Below are positions 1-8,253 of a DNA stretch of 28,411 nucleotides, one piece after another. The notes beneath the pieces are model-generated. The model was not told where the DNA came from. It saw only the letters and a program-made list of their open reading frames with translations, and did not search any database. Source of the stretch: CAYMLL01 sp964390645 (GTDB lineage Bacteria > Planctomycetota > UBA8108); NCBI GenBank assembly GCA_964390645.1, contig CAYMLL010000065.1, forward strand, positions 1 through 28,411. The letters are read 5' to 3'. A program made the translations under genes and the position numbers. The stretch's first letter is position 1. Each line of letters begins with the position of its first letter.

Positions 1-941
1 ATCTGACCGATGACGAACTTCATTCCGGGAGCCTCGAACTCCTTGCGCACGTCCCTGATGAAGCCCACCAGGTTCTCCTCGTAAGTCAACCAGCGGTCCT
101 GGTACTGGTCGTTCCAGCCCTGGAACCAGACGAAGCCCTCGATCTCGAACCCCTGGCCCCTGTAGCCGGGAAAACGCTCGCCCAGCTCGCTCAGGCAGCC
201 GTGAACCTCCGCGACCATGTTGCGATAGTCCTTGCCGAACTGTGACCTGTACTGCTCCGCGGTGACCATTTCGCGTGGCTTGAACTTTCTGAGTCGCCTC
301 TTCTTCTCCCGTGTCTTGTTCTCCTCGGTGACCCGCCTGTTGTGGGCCTCGATGCGAGCCGGCTCGGCGTCGTTCCAGACCTTGTTTGCCGCGTTCTGGG
401 CCGCTGCCAGCTTCGCGTACTCGTCTCTTGCGAGCATGGAGGACGGCGGCAGGAAACCGCGCGCGAGAGCTCTGCCCCCCCAGGACGCCTTGATAAGCAG
501 CACCTGCTCTTCGTAGTGATCGCCCATGGCGTGGCCGAAGTTGAGCTCGGGGCCGAACCCCTCCCGCGGCGCACCGTAGCCGACGGTCAGATCGCCGTGT
601 TTGCCGAGGTAGTTGATCCAGACGTCGCGGCGTGTGCTCCACAGATAGGTCGGTGTCTTCTTCCTGTCGTCGGGATCGGTGGTCTCGGCCACCTTGCGGG
701 TGAACGCCTCGTGGTCGCCGCCGCGCAGGAGGTGCGTGTACCGGTCCCGGTACTTCTCCTGGCTAACCTGCCAGGCGAGCGGTTCGGGAAAGCCACGTCC
801 TTCCATGTTCGACTGGCCTGCAAGGATGAAGACCTTGACCTTGCCGTTGCTGGTGGAAGCGGTGTGCTCGAGTCCCTGCGCGAGGGCGCCGGGGGCCAGA
901 GTGACGGAAACACAGAGCAGAAGGAGCTTCTTGGTGATCAT
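1..941 (-). CDS. Sialate O-acetylesterase-like (SASA family) secreted esterase, 3' end off the window
   Basis: The reading frame is open from ATG at 941 to the window edge, giving 313 visible residues; the C-terminus is missing. GGGAGA lies about 6 nt before the start. Residues 1-21 form a signal peptide (Lys-Lys, hydrophobic core, ALA-Q cleavage site). The SASA nucleophile block AGQSNMEG is at 41-48 (Ser44), followed by an FGPE block, an IKASWGG block and GFVWFQGWND at 269-278. These are the usual landmarks of carbohydrate esterases of this family, which deacetylate sugars such as sialic acid or xylan; the substrate cannot be told here. A charged, Lys/Arg/Glu-rich stretch lies between the IKASWGG and GFVWFQGWND blocks. 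The catalytic Asp/His region expected near the C-terminus is outside the window. The protein is probably exported to the periplasm or outside. Confidence 0.88.
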   Translation of the reverse strand, partial: MITKKLLLLCVSVTLAPGALAQGLEHTASTSNGKVKVFILAGQSNMEGRGFPEPLAWQVSQEKYRDRYTHLLRGGDHEAFTRKVAETTDPDDRKKTPTYLWSTRRDVWINYLGKHGDLTVGYGAPREGFGPELNFGHAMGDHYEEQVLLIKASWGGRALARGFLPPSSMLARDEYAKLAAAQNAANKVWNDAEPARIEAHNRRVTEENKTREKKRRLRKFKPREMVTAEQYRSQFGKDYRNMVAEVHGCLSELGERFPGYRGQGFEIEGFVWFQGWNDQYQDRWLTYEENLVGFIRDVRKEFEAPGMKFVIGQ

Positions 942-1301
942 GGGATTCTCCCGGCGTTGCCTGTCGAGAAAAACGTGCCCGGGGATGAGCTGACGGGAAG
1001 CGTCACCCGGAGCTCTTGCGGGCCGAGAGCCTGCTGACCCCGGGGCTCCTTGTTCCCGGCGACCGAGCGGACCTGCTCCTCGATCGGAAGGAGGCCGGGC
1101 CCCTCCAGACTCCCCAGGCCTCCAGGCAAAGTCAAGACCTCGGGGGGTGCCGACCTGCCCGCGCCGGAGCACCCCACGATTCGCCGCAGCGGAATGTGCG
1201 GGAGTCGCTCGAGCCGGAGGGTGCCGCGGCGATCCGGGAGTTGCGACGGTCTGCGTCGATCGCGCACGGCATGCGAGCGTCTCCACCGACGCCGGGCCGG
1301 G
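942..1301. other. Intergenic, no gene seen
   Basis: This stretch separates two minus-strand genes. The open frames crossing it have Arg/Pro/Ser-rich translations without motifs and look like GC-driven shadows. I see no convincing promoter, repeat or RNA in it. Confidence 0.5.
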
Positions 1302-1982
1302 CTACTCGAACTGCGCCACGTAGTCCGTGAAGAGTTCGTGGGGATCGCGTACCCGGAGCTCGACATGGCCGCAGGCGCCGCAAGTCTCCCCCAGGATCGC
1401 GGCGGAGCCGGCCTGGTGATCGTACCCCTCCCCCGACGGCGTCGCGAAGGCGAAGCGAACGTCGTCCGCGTCGGGAGCGACCAGTCGTCGGCCCACGAAG
1501 AACGCGCCTGGAATGACCTTCCGCGATCCGCATCGCGGACACGGCGAGCCGAACGGCACTCGCGCGGACGGCGGCGGCACAGGGATGCCGGGGGCGGCGG
1601 CGGTCGGCAAGTCGGAGTCCGGCTTGTCGGAGACTCGCGCGAAGCTCGGGTCCTCGACACCGTGGCGGTCGGTCCCGCAGCTCCAGCAGACGTCGAAGCC
1701 CGCGTCGACGGCCTCGGCGCAGGACGGGCAGTCCCACGGACCCGCGGACCTGCCTTCCGAGACGACAGGCACCTCGTCGAAGCTGCCCGCGGGATCCAGG
1801 GCCTCGATGATCTTCGAGCGTTCAGGGGGTGAGTCCACGCTCTCCCCGGCCGCGGCGCCCTCGACCTCCGGGGGAGCTTCCATCTCCGGGGGAACTTCCA
1901 CCTCCTGGAGAATCGCGCCACACCGTCGGCAGATCCTGCGATCTTCGGGAACGTCGACCTGGCATCTGGTGCACCTGAGCAT
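1302..1982 (-). CDS. Protein with three zinc ribbons, function unknown
   Basis: 226 residues starting at ATG 1982, with GGAGG 8 nt upstream. There is no signal peptide or membrane segment, so it is probably cytoplasmic. Twelve cysteines form three four-Cys sets: 4/7/18/21, 85/88/99/102 and 148/151/201/204. The first two are compact CxxC-x10-CxxC zinc ribbons. The third has a longer span between its CxxC pairs (about 50 residues) and ends in CGACGHVELRV, typical of a rubredoxin-like knuckle. The linker at 27-80 is acidic and Pro/Glu-rich with repeated PPEMEAPPEVEG-like units, and a second linker at 125-143 is Pro/Ala-rich. Zinc-ribbon strings of this kind occur in uncharacterised bacterial proteins, sometimes beside DUF2007; no enzymatic domain is visible. 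It is transcribed alone or with the esterase 360 bp downstream. Confidence 0.82.
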   Translation of the reverse strand: MLRCTRCQVDVPEDRRICRRCGAILQEVEVPPEMEAPPEVEGAAAGESVDSPPERSKIIEALDPAGSFDEVPVVSEGRSAGPWDCPSCAEAVDAGFDVCWSCGTDRHGVEDPSFARVSDKPDSDLPTAAAPGIPVPPPSARVPFGSPCPRCGSRKVIPGAFFVGRRLVAPDADDVRFAFATPSGEGYDHQAGSAAILGETCGACGHVELRVRDPHELFTDYVAQFE

Positions 1983-2272
1983 GGGACTCGCCTCCGTGAA
2001 CTCGTGGCTTGCTCGTGCGGCGCTCGCGGCTCGGATTCGTGAGCTGCTGTCCGACCTCCTCCACAGAGTAGACGACTCGCTCCGGTCAAACCAGCGTCCG
2101 GGAGGGAGATGCCGGTCCGTGTCGGAACCCCGACCTCGTTCGCTCTGTCCCCTTCACACCCGTGCGCTTCCGGAGGGTCCACGACGACTTCTCGTGAATC
2201 GCCTTCCGTCCTCCCCCGCCATCCGCTCTACTGAGTTTGGCTTCCACCAACCTTCAACCCGGAGACTTCCGC

Positions 2273-2995
2273 ATGCGACGCACTCTTCTCGTCAGCCTGC
2301 TCGTGGTATCACTCGTATCCTGCGTTCTTGGCCAGGAGCAGAAGGTCGGCTCGTTCGAGGCCAAGGGCACGATTCGGGTCAACATCGAGTATCTGCTATT
2401 CACGCCGCAGGCGAAGCAGAAGAAGAAGCTGCCGATGATCGTCTTCCTGCACGGTGCGGGGGAGCGCGGTGACAATATCGAGCGTGTCAAGGTGCACGGG
2501 CCTCCGAAGATCGTGGAGAAGAAGAAGGACTTTCCGTTCATCGTGCTGTCACCGCAGAGCCCCCGCGGCCAGTGGTGGAAATCGGAAGTCCTGGTCCAGC
2601 TCATCGACACGGTCATCGCGAAGCATCCGGTGGACCCGGATCGTGTGTACCTCACAGGACTCAGCATGGGTGGCTACGGATCGTGGGACCTGGCGACGAA
2701 GTTTCCCGATCGCTTCGCCGCGGTCGCCCCGATCTGCGGCGGCGGCAAGCCGGAAACGGTCACGAGCATCCGACACCTGCCGATCTGGGTCTTCCACGGT
2801 GCGAAGGACAACGTCGTTTCAATCGATCGCTCGCAGAAGATGGTCGACGCGCTGAAGAAGATCGGTGGCAAGGTACGGTTCACGATCTATCCCGACGCGA
2901 ATCACGACTCGTGGACCAAGACCTACGAGAACCCGAAGCTCTACGAGTGGTTTCTCGAGCACCGTCGCAAGCCGGGTAAGAAGGCGCGAAGCTGA
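2273..2995 (+). CDS. Secreted alpha/beta hydrolase, PHB depolymerase/dienelactone hydrolase-like
   Basis: 240 residues. I chose ATG 2273 because GGAG sits 8 nt upstream and a signal sequence follows at once; an in-frame TTG at 2237 would put 12 polar residues before it. The signal could be lipoprotein type (LVSC, Cys17) or cleaved after LG-Q. The fold is that of alpha/beta hydrolases: FLHGAGERGDN (oxyanion region) at 58-68, nucleophile elbow GLSMGG with Ser131, acid Asp179 in FHGAKDN, and His211 in DANHDSW. This full Ser-Asp-His triad and spacing match the Esterase PHB/prolyl oligopeptidase-like group that planctomycetes encode in many copies. Likely substrates are ester-linked polymers or acetylated polysaccharides; the exact one is unknown. 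The C-terminus is very basic (RRKPGKKARS). Confidence 0.87.
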   Translation: MRRTLLVSLLVVSLVSCVLGQEQKVGSFEAKGTIRVNIEYLLFTPQAKQKKKLPMIVFLHGAGERGDNIERVKVHGPPKIVEKKKDFPFIVLSPQSPRGQWWKSEVLVQLIDTVIAKHPVDPDRVYLTGLSMGGYGSWDLATKFPDRFAAVAPICGGGKPETVTSIRHLPIWVFHGAKDNVVSIDRSQKMVDALKKIGGKVRFTIYPDANHDSWTKTYENPKLYEWFLEHRRKPGKKARS

Positions 2996-3034
2996 GCTTC
3001 GACCTACCCGCGAAGCCCCCGGAAAAAGTTTCCG
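2996..3034 (+). terminator. Possible terminator: two adjacent hairpins without a T-tract
   Basis: Directly after the TGA at 2993-2995, GCTTCG (2996-3001) pairs with CGAAGC (3011-3016) across a 9-nt loop. CGGAAA (3020-3025) then pairs with TTTCCG (3029-3034) across AAG. There is no run of T. The position fits an end signal, but 6-bp stems are common by chance in GC-rich DNA. Confidence 0.35.
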
Positions 3035-3132
3035 CAGCCGCCGAGAGTCGCCAGCGATACGATGGAAGTGTCGCGACGAGCGACGGTGAGCGAGTTCTGA
3101 AGGCTCCTGTTCCAGGTATCGAGGAGGCGAGG

Positions 3133-4086
3133 ATGCGAAAACGACTTCCGGGCACGGCGCTGTTGTTCGCGACGGTGATGGCGACAAGCTCGACGACGAC
3201 ATCGGCCGCCTCCTTTCCGTTCGTACTCCTGCGGATCGACGACCGGGACGACTGGGACTCGATCTCTCTCGGCAGCGGAGGGATCAAGTACGTCGCCCCC
3301 GCGGTTGACCCGGCCTCGACCGACTTTCCCTGCCTCGACCACGTGCTCTACGGACCGGGTGTCCAGCACATCAGCATCATCCAGGCGCGAGATCTCGGCT
3401 GCCTGGAGGGCTTCACGGTCGGCGACATGAACCGCATGCGCCGCGCGATGACGTCCTTCGCCGGCTACGTCGCGCGTCTGCGGGATCCACGCGACGGTAC
3501 GATCGTCAACGCGTTCACGGTCCACAACGATCAGTTCCTCGGCCCCGAGATCACTCCGTCGCTGCTCGCGCACGTCACGGAAGGCTTGCGGGGGACGTTC
3601 AACGAGGAGGCGCTCGGCCGCCTCGTCTATATTCCGACCACCGAGCAAGCCACCGAGCGCGCTCTGCGCTGGCTTGACGATCCGGGTGTCGAGCTCGACG
3701 TCGGGGTCTTCTTTCGCGGCCCGTCGTGCGATGTGCTGGTCGAGCCGGGCGGAGTGTCGCCGGATCTCGCGATGCCGTGCATTCTGTTCGTCCGCGGCGA
3801 CAGTGACCTCGATGGCGAGGTGCGGACGAGCGACGCCATCTTCGTGCTCGGCTATCTCTTCAGCGGCTCGACCGTTGCGCCGAGCTGCCTCGACTCGGCG
3901 GACACGAACGACAACGGTGTGCTGTCAGTCGGAGACGCGGTGACCGTCCTCACGTGGCTCTACCTCGGCGGGGCGCCCTTGCCCCCGCCCACGCCGGCGG
4001 GTGCCAGTGGCTATCCGGACGGCGATTGCGGCCCGGATCCGACCGACGACGATCTGCGCTGCGAGTCCTTCTCGCGCTGCGAGTGA
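3133..4086 (+). CDS. Secreted protein of unknown function with a C-terminal dockerin-like repeat
   Basis: 317 residues; ATG 3133 is preceded by a strong purine-rich RBS (GAGGAGGCGAGG). Residues 1-26 form a signal peptide. The body (27-219) starts with FPFVLLRIDDRDDW and matches no family I recognise; it has a few scattered Cys and no obvious catalytic motif. Residues 221-280 hold two dockerin-like calcium-loop repeats: GDSDLDGEVRTSDA then YLFSG, and DTNDNGVLSVGDA then WLYLGG. A Pro-rich spacer follows and then a Cys-containing tail (CGPDPTDDDLRC ... CE). In this type of organism such modules are found on many exported proteins and are thought to serve in attachment or sorting, but no partner is proven. 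A TACGAT element at 3058-3063 could be a -10 box, with no good -35. Confidence 0.85.
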   Translation: MRKRLPGTALLFATVMATSSTTTSAASFPFVLLRIDDRDDWDSISLGSGGIKYVAPAVDPASTDFPCLDHVLYGPGVQHISIIQARDLGCLEGFTVGDMNRMRRAMTSFAGYVARLRDPRDGTIVNAFTVHNDQFLGPEITPSLLAHVTEGLRGTFNEEALGRLVYIPTTEQATERALRWLDDPGVELDVGVFFRGPSCDVLVEPGGVSPDLAMPCILFVRGDSDLDGEVRTSDAIFVLGYLFSGSTVAPSCLDSADTNDNGVLSVGDAVTVLTWLYLGGAPLPPPTPAGASGYPDGDCGPDPTDDDLRCESFSRCE

Positions 4087-4403
4087 CGGATCCCGGCCCC
4101 CGGAGACCCGGGGCGCCGGCACCGCTGCCATGCGAGGGGCTTTCACCGCCAGGAGTGCAACAGGAGTGAGTGTCGGTCCGGTGGCTCGGGCGGCGCCGCG
4201 AAGGCGCGCTGGACGGCAGCGGAGGCCGCCGGTCCGCCAAGCAGGCGCACGCCCTCCGGGCGATGGGGGCCGTTCCCGGCGAAATGGGCGCGGTCCCCTG
4301 ACAGGCGGTTTCTGAAATGCCCTACTGAGAGGTCGCGGCTGGTGACGCCAGCGGGTTCAATAGACCGTAGCCAGCCCCATCCAATGCCGACACTGACAAC
4401 ATC
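4087..4403. other. Intergenic, no gene seen
   Basis: This lies between the dockerin-like protein and the CotH gene. A GC-rich imperfect hairpin follows the first stop at about 4096-4112 (loop AGA, one mismatch, no T-tract). The 80 bp before 4404 are less GC-rich, but I cannot assign a promoter with confidence, and there is no clear RBS before ATG 4404. Confidence 0.4.
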
Positions 4404-7400
4404 ATGATGCGATCCCTGCGCGCCGCGATTCTCCTGTCGCTAGGACTCTCCCTGCTCGACTCCGCCGGGGCCGACGATATCCTCATCACCGAGCTGATGG
4501 CGGTGAACGACGCCGCGATCCGGGACGAGGACGGAGACACGCCCGACTTCGTCGAGCTGTTCAACGCCGGCGTGACGGCTTGCGACCTCGGTGGCTGGCA
4601 CCTGACGGATGACGTTCTCAACATGACCAAGTGGCGGTTTCCCGCCGTGACCCTGCAGCCCGGGGAGTTCCTCGTCGTCTTCTGCTCCGACAAGAACCGC
4701 CGCGATCCCGAGCGGCAGCTGCACACCAACTTCAAGCTCGCGAGCAGCGGCGAGTACCTGGCACTGGTCGAGCCCGACGGCTCGACCGTCCGCCAGGAGT
4801 TCGCGCCCTTCCCGCTGCAGGTCGCCGGCTTCAGCTTCGGCCTGTCGCAGAACGCTACCGAGCTGCGCTTCGTCGACGCGAGCGCTCCCTGTCGCGCCTT
4901 CGTTCCACCGGATGACGGCCTCGGAACATCCTGGCGCCAGGTCGACTTCGACGACTCGGGATGGCCTTCCGGCACGACGGGCGTCGGCTACGACCGCAAC
5001 AACAACTACCTGCCCTTGATCGGTCTGGACGTCTTCGACGAGATGGAGGGAAGCCGCACGACCTGCTACATCCGCGTGCCTTTTCAGGTCGAAGATCCGA
5101 GCGCGGTCGGCAACCTGCTTCTCAAGATGAAGTACGACGACGGCTTTGTCGCCTTCATCAACGGCGTCGAGGTCGCACGCGCCAACGCTCCCGCGGGGAT
5201 TCCCGGTCTGACCTGGGACTCGAACGCCCCCTCCGATCACCCCGACGGCGAGGCGGAGACCTTTCTGGAGTTTCCGATCAACGGTGTCGCGGGCGTACTC
5301 GAGCAAGGCGACAACGTCCTGGCGATACATGGCCTCAACCGCAACCTGTCGAGCTCGGACTTCCTCCAGGTGCCGGAACTGACGGGCTTCAACTCCGGCG
5401 ACCTGGACCGTGACACGCTGCTCTTCTTTCCCGATCCGAGCCCCGGGTCAGGGAACCTGCCGGGCGTCACGGGCATCGCGCCTCCACCGACGGTCACTCC
5501 AGCAAGCGGCGTCATCAGCCAGTCGACACAGGTGACGATCGAGACCGACTCCGAGACCGGCACCATCCACTACTCGACCGACGGCTCGAACCCGACGCAG
5601 CGCTCGACGCGATACACCGGCCCGTTCTCCGTTTCGTCGTCCGCGTGGATACGAGCCCGCGTCTACGAGCCGGACGACTCCGTGAGCCCGACGGTGAGTA
5701 CGAACTACATATTCATCGCCTCGAACGTGCGTAACTTCGCGTCGACGATTCCGGTGGTCGTCATCGACAACTCCGGCCAGGGACGTCCGGGAGGCAACAC
5801 GTACCGTGCCGCGTTCATGGCGATCTACGAGCCCGTCAACGGAAGGACGAGCTTCAGCGAGCCCCCCACCCTGGCTCATCGTCTCGGCATGAAGACACGT
5901 GGATCCAGCACCGGTGGCCGCGACAAGGCGAGCTACACGATCGAGTTCTGGGCCGAGAAGAACGAGGACGATGACGTCAGGCCGCTGGGCCTGCCGGAGG
6001 AGTCCGACTGGGTCCTCTACGGCGCGTACAACTTCGACCGTCTCCACATGCGCAATCCCCTGATGTTCGAGCTCAGCCGCCAGTGCGGCCGCTACGCGAC
6101 CCTGACGCGCTTCTGTGAGGTCTACTTCAACATGGGCGGCGGCGCGCTCGATCAGGGTGACTATCGTGGCATCTACAGCTTCATGGAGAAGATCAAGCGG
6201 GGGGAAGATCGCGTCGACATCGACGCACTCCTGCCAGAGCACGACTCCGAGCCCGAGATCTCGGGCGGCTACATGCTGAAGATCGACCGCGCCGATCCCG
6301 GAGACGGCGGATTCTCCGGCGGCGGGATCGGGGTCAAGTACGTCGATCCCAAGGAGCGCGACATCCCGTCGTACCAGGCGACGTGGATCCGGAACTATCT
6401 CGACGACTTCGCCAGCGCGCTCAACGGCGGGAACTTCCGCCACCCGACACTCGGCTACGCGCCCTATGTCAACTCGGAGTCCTGGGTCGACCACCATCTG
6501 CTCAACGTCCTGTCGAAGAACGCCGACGCGCTGCGTCTGAGCACCTACTTCTACAAGGACCGCGACAAGAAGATCGAGTACGGCCCGATCTGGGACTTCG
6601 ACCGCTCGATCGACTCGACCGATGGCCGTGACAACGACCCGCTCGGCTGGAACGGCGGCACCAACTACTTCAACTACCCGTGGTGGGGACGGCTCTTTGA
6701 CGATCCCGATTTCATGCAGCTCTATCGTGATCGCTGGCATCGATTCCGGACCGATCCCGAGAGCAACGCGACGGAAGGCCTGGTCCGACCGCCTTTGAGC
6801 AACTCGAACATCAACTCGATCATGGACGGCTACAGGGAGGTGCTTCGGGACGCCCAACCACGTGACACCGCCAGGTGGAACCAGATCTCGTTCTCCGGCT
6901 GGCTCTCGGAGGTCAATCGCATCAAGAGCTGGCTGAACACCCGCGCCAACTGGATGGACACTCAGTTCCGGGCACCGCCGCGTTTTTCGCCGCTTCCGCG
7001 CGAGATCGATCCGGGGGCCAGGGTCACCATGACCGCGACGACCGGCACGATCTACTACACGCTCGACGGCAGCGACCCGCGTGAACCGGGTGGCGGGATC
7101 GCCGGGAGCGCGACGCGCTACAGGGGTGCCGTGACGCTCGACGATACCGCCCTGGTCACGGCCCGGGCGAGAGTGTCGACGATGGACTGGAGCCCACCGA
7201 CTCGCGGCACGTACTACACGGAAGCTCCCCCACTGGTGATCTCCGAGCTCATGTACCACCCGGAGCCCCCCGACGTCGGCAGCGATCACGTCGACGAGGA
7301 CTTCGAGTTCGTCGAGATCACCAACGTCTCCGGGTCTTCGTATCCCCTCGCCGGTGTGAGCCTCGGGGGCGCAGTCCGCTTCACCTTCCCGGCCGTGGGC

Positions 7401-8030
7401 AACCCCAGGCTCGGTCCGGGCGAGTACGTCGTCGTCGTCAGCAATCTGCAAGCATTTGCCGAGCGCTACGACGTCGCGCGCATCTTCGTCGCGGGAGAGT
7501 ACGAGGGGCGCTTCGAGAATCAGGGCGAGAGAGTCATCCTGCGCGGTGCTCTCGGGGAGCCCATCCATGACTTTACCTACTCGGACACCTGGTACTCGAC
7601 CACCGACGGAGGCGGCGACTCCCTGGTCGTCGTCGACCTGCTCGCGGAGCGTGACCAGTGGAACAGCGCGGATAACTGGGGACCGAGCTCGGGGCTCGGG
7701 GGATCCCCCGGCGGCTCCGACGAGGGCTTTCCGACACTCGGTGGACGCCAGCGCATCGGTGACGGGAACCAGGACGGGCGCGTCGACATCTCCGACGCCT
7801 ATTCGATCGTGCGTCACCTCTTTCTCGGCGATCCCGGCCCGCTGCCTTGCGACGGCGACGGGCTCGACGGCGTCGGCAACCTCCAGCTGCTCGATGTCGA
7901 CGGAAGCGGCGGGGTCGACGTCACGGACGCCATCGGCCTTCTGGAGTACCTCTACCGCAGCGGTCCGCCACCACAGGCGGGGACCGACTGTGTACGCCTC
8001 GAGGGCTGCCCGAATCTCTGCTTGCCGTGA
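4404..8030 (+). CDS. Large secreted CotH-family protein with lamin-tail, jelly-roll, chitobiase-like and dockerin-like domains
   Basis: 1208 residues with a signal peptide at 1-23 (LLDSAGA-DD). Domain order: lamin-tail domain (about 24-140, starting ILITELMAVND); jelly-roll module (about 170-315, with FDDSGW and DNVLAIHGLN); chitobiase/hexosaminidase C-terminal-like Ig domain (about 357-437, TIHYSTDGSNPT); CotH domain (about 443-852); a second chitobiase-like domain (about 866-940, IYYTLDGSDP); a second lamin-tail domain (about 942-1110, ISELMYHPEP); and a dockerin-like pair (about 1118-1208, GDGNQDGRVDISDA, Cys-rich tail). CotH was described as a spore-coat protein kinase in Bacillus; the kinase-type motif here is GPIWDFDRSID. 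The role in this bacterium is unknown, perhaps modification or assembly of surface proteins. No clear Shine-Dalgarno precedes the tandem ATGATG start; ATG 4407 is the alternative. Confidence 0.9.
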   Translation: MMRSLRAAILLSLGLSLLDSAGADDILITELMAVNDAAIRDEDGDTPDFVELFNAGVTACDLGGWHLTDDVLNMTKWRFPAVTLQPGEFLVVFCSDKNRRDPERQLHTNFKLASSGEYLALVEPDGSTVRQEFAPFPLQVAGFSFGLSQNATELRFVDASAPCRAFVPPDDGLGTSWRQVDFDDSGWPSGTTGVGYDRNNNYLPLIGLDVFDEMEGSRTTCYIRVPFQVEDPSAVGNLLLKMKYDDGFVAFINGVEVARANAPAGIPGLTWDSNAPSDHPDGEAETFLEFPINGVAGVLEQGDNVLAIHGLNRNLSSSDFLQVPELTGFNSGDLDRDTLLFFPDPSPGSGNLPGVTGIAPPPTVTPASGVISQSTQVTIETDSETGTIHYSTDGSNPTQRSTRYTGPFSVSSSAWIRARVYEPDDSVSPTVSTNYIFIASNVRNFASTIPVVVIDNSGQGRPGGNTYRAAFMAIYEPVNGRTSFSEPPTLAHRLGMKTRGSSTGGRDKASYTIEFWAEKNEDDDVRPLGLPEESDWVLYGAYNFDRLHMRNPLMFELSRQCGRYATLTRFCEVYFNMGGGALDQGDYRGIYSFMEKIKRGEDRVDIDALLPEHDSEPEISGGYMLKIDRADPGDGGFSGGGIGVKYVDPKERDIPSYQATWIRNYLDDFASALNGGNFRHPTLGYAPYVNSESWVDHHLLNVLSKNADALRLSTYFYKDRDKKIEYGPIWDFDRSIDSTDGRDNDPLGWNGGTNYFNYPWWGRLFDDPDFMQLYRDRWHRFRTDPESNATEGLVRPPLSNSNINSIMDGYREVLRDAQPRDTARWNQISFSGWLSEVNRIKSWLNTRANWMDTQFRAPPRFSPLPREIDPGARVTMTATTGTIYYTLDGSDPREPGGGIAGSATRYRGAVTLDDTALVTARARVSTMDWSPPTRGTYYTEAPPLVISELMYHPEPPDVGSDHVDEDFEFVEITNVSGSSYPLAGVSLGGAVRFTFPAVGNPRLGPGEYVVVVSNLQAFAERYDVARIFVAGEYEGRFENQGERVILRGALGEPIHDFTYSDTWYSTTDGGGDSLVVVDLLAERDQWNSADNWGPSSGLGGSPGGSDEGFPTLGGRQRIGDGNQDGRVDISDAYSIVRHLFLGDPGPLPCDGDGLDGVGNLQLLDVDGSGGVDVTDAIGLLEYLYRSGPPPQAGTDCVRLEGCPNLCLP

Positions 8031-8170
8031 TCGACGATCGGCCGGTTCGTCTGCGCGTGCGGCGACCGCCACGAGCCGATGCCGGGTTCCGCGGCCTCGC
8101 GGGCGACGCACACCGGAGCGATCGTGATCGGATTCTCGCGCGACGATAAGACGATGGCGGAAACCCCGCG

Positions 8171-8199
8171 TTGCTTAGCGTCCGGTCGCGGATTAGCAT
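8171..8199 (+). promoter_or_regulatory. Candidate sigma70-type promoter for the TolC-like gene
   Basis: TTGCTT at 8171-8176 and TAGCAT at 8194-8199 are separated by 17 bp and lie 54 bp before the TolC-like start. The same spacing and -10 hexamer occur in front of the facing adaptor-permease operon, which supports the call. Confidence 0.45.
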
Positions 8200-8253
8200 G
8201 CGGCCTTCGTGTCGGGATAACTCGTCCTTTCCCCGTAGATCGCCGGAGCCCCC

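Noticed and set aside
938..2182. 414-residue minus-strand frame covering the zinc-ribbon gene in another frame
   Set aside because: Arg/Pro/Ser-rich without motifs; the zinc-ribbon frame has twelve ordered cysteines and a good RBS.
5448..8111. 887-residue open frame on the minus strand, opposite the CotH gene
   Set aside because: Its translation is Arg/Val/Asp-rich with no motif or signal, and it lies antisense to a gene with full domain support. It is a product of high GC at third codon positions.
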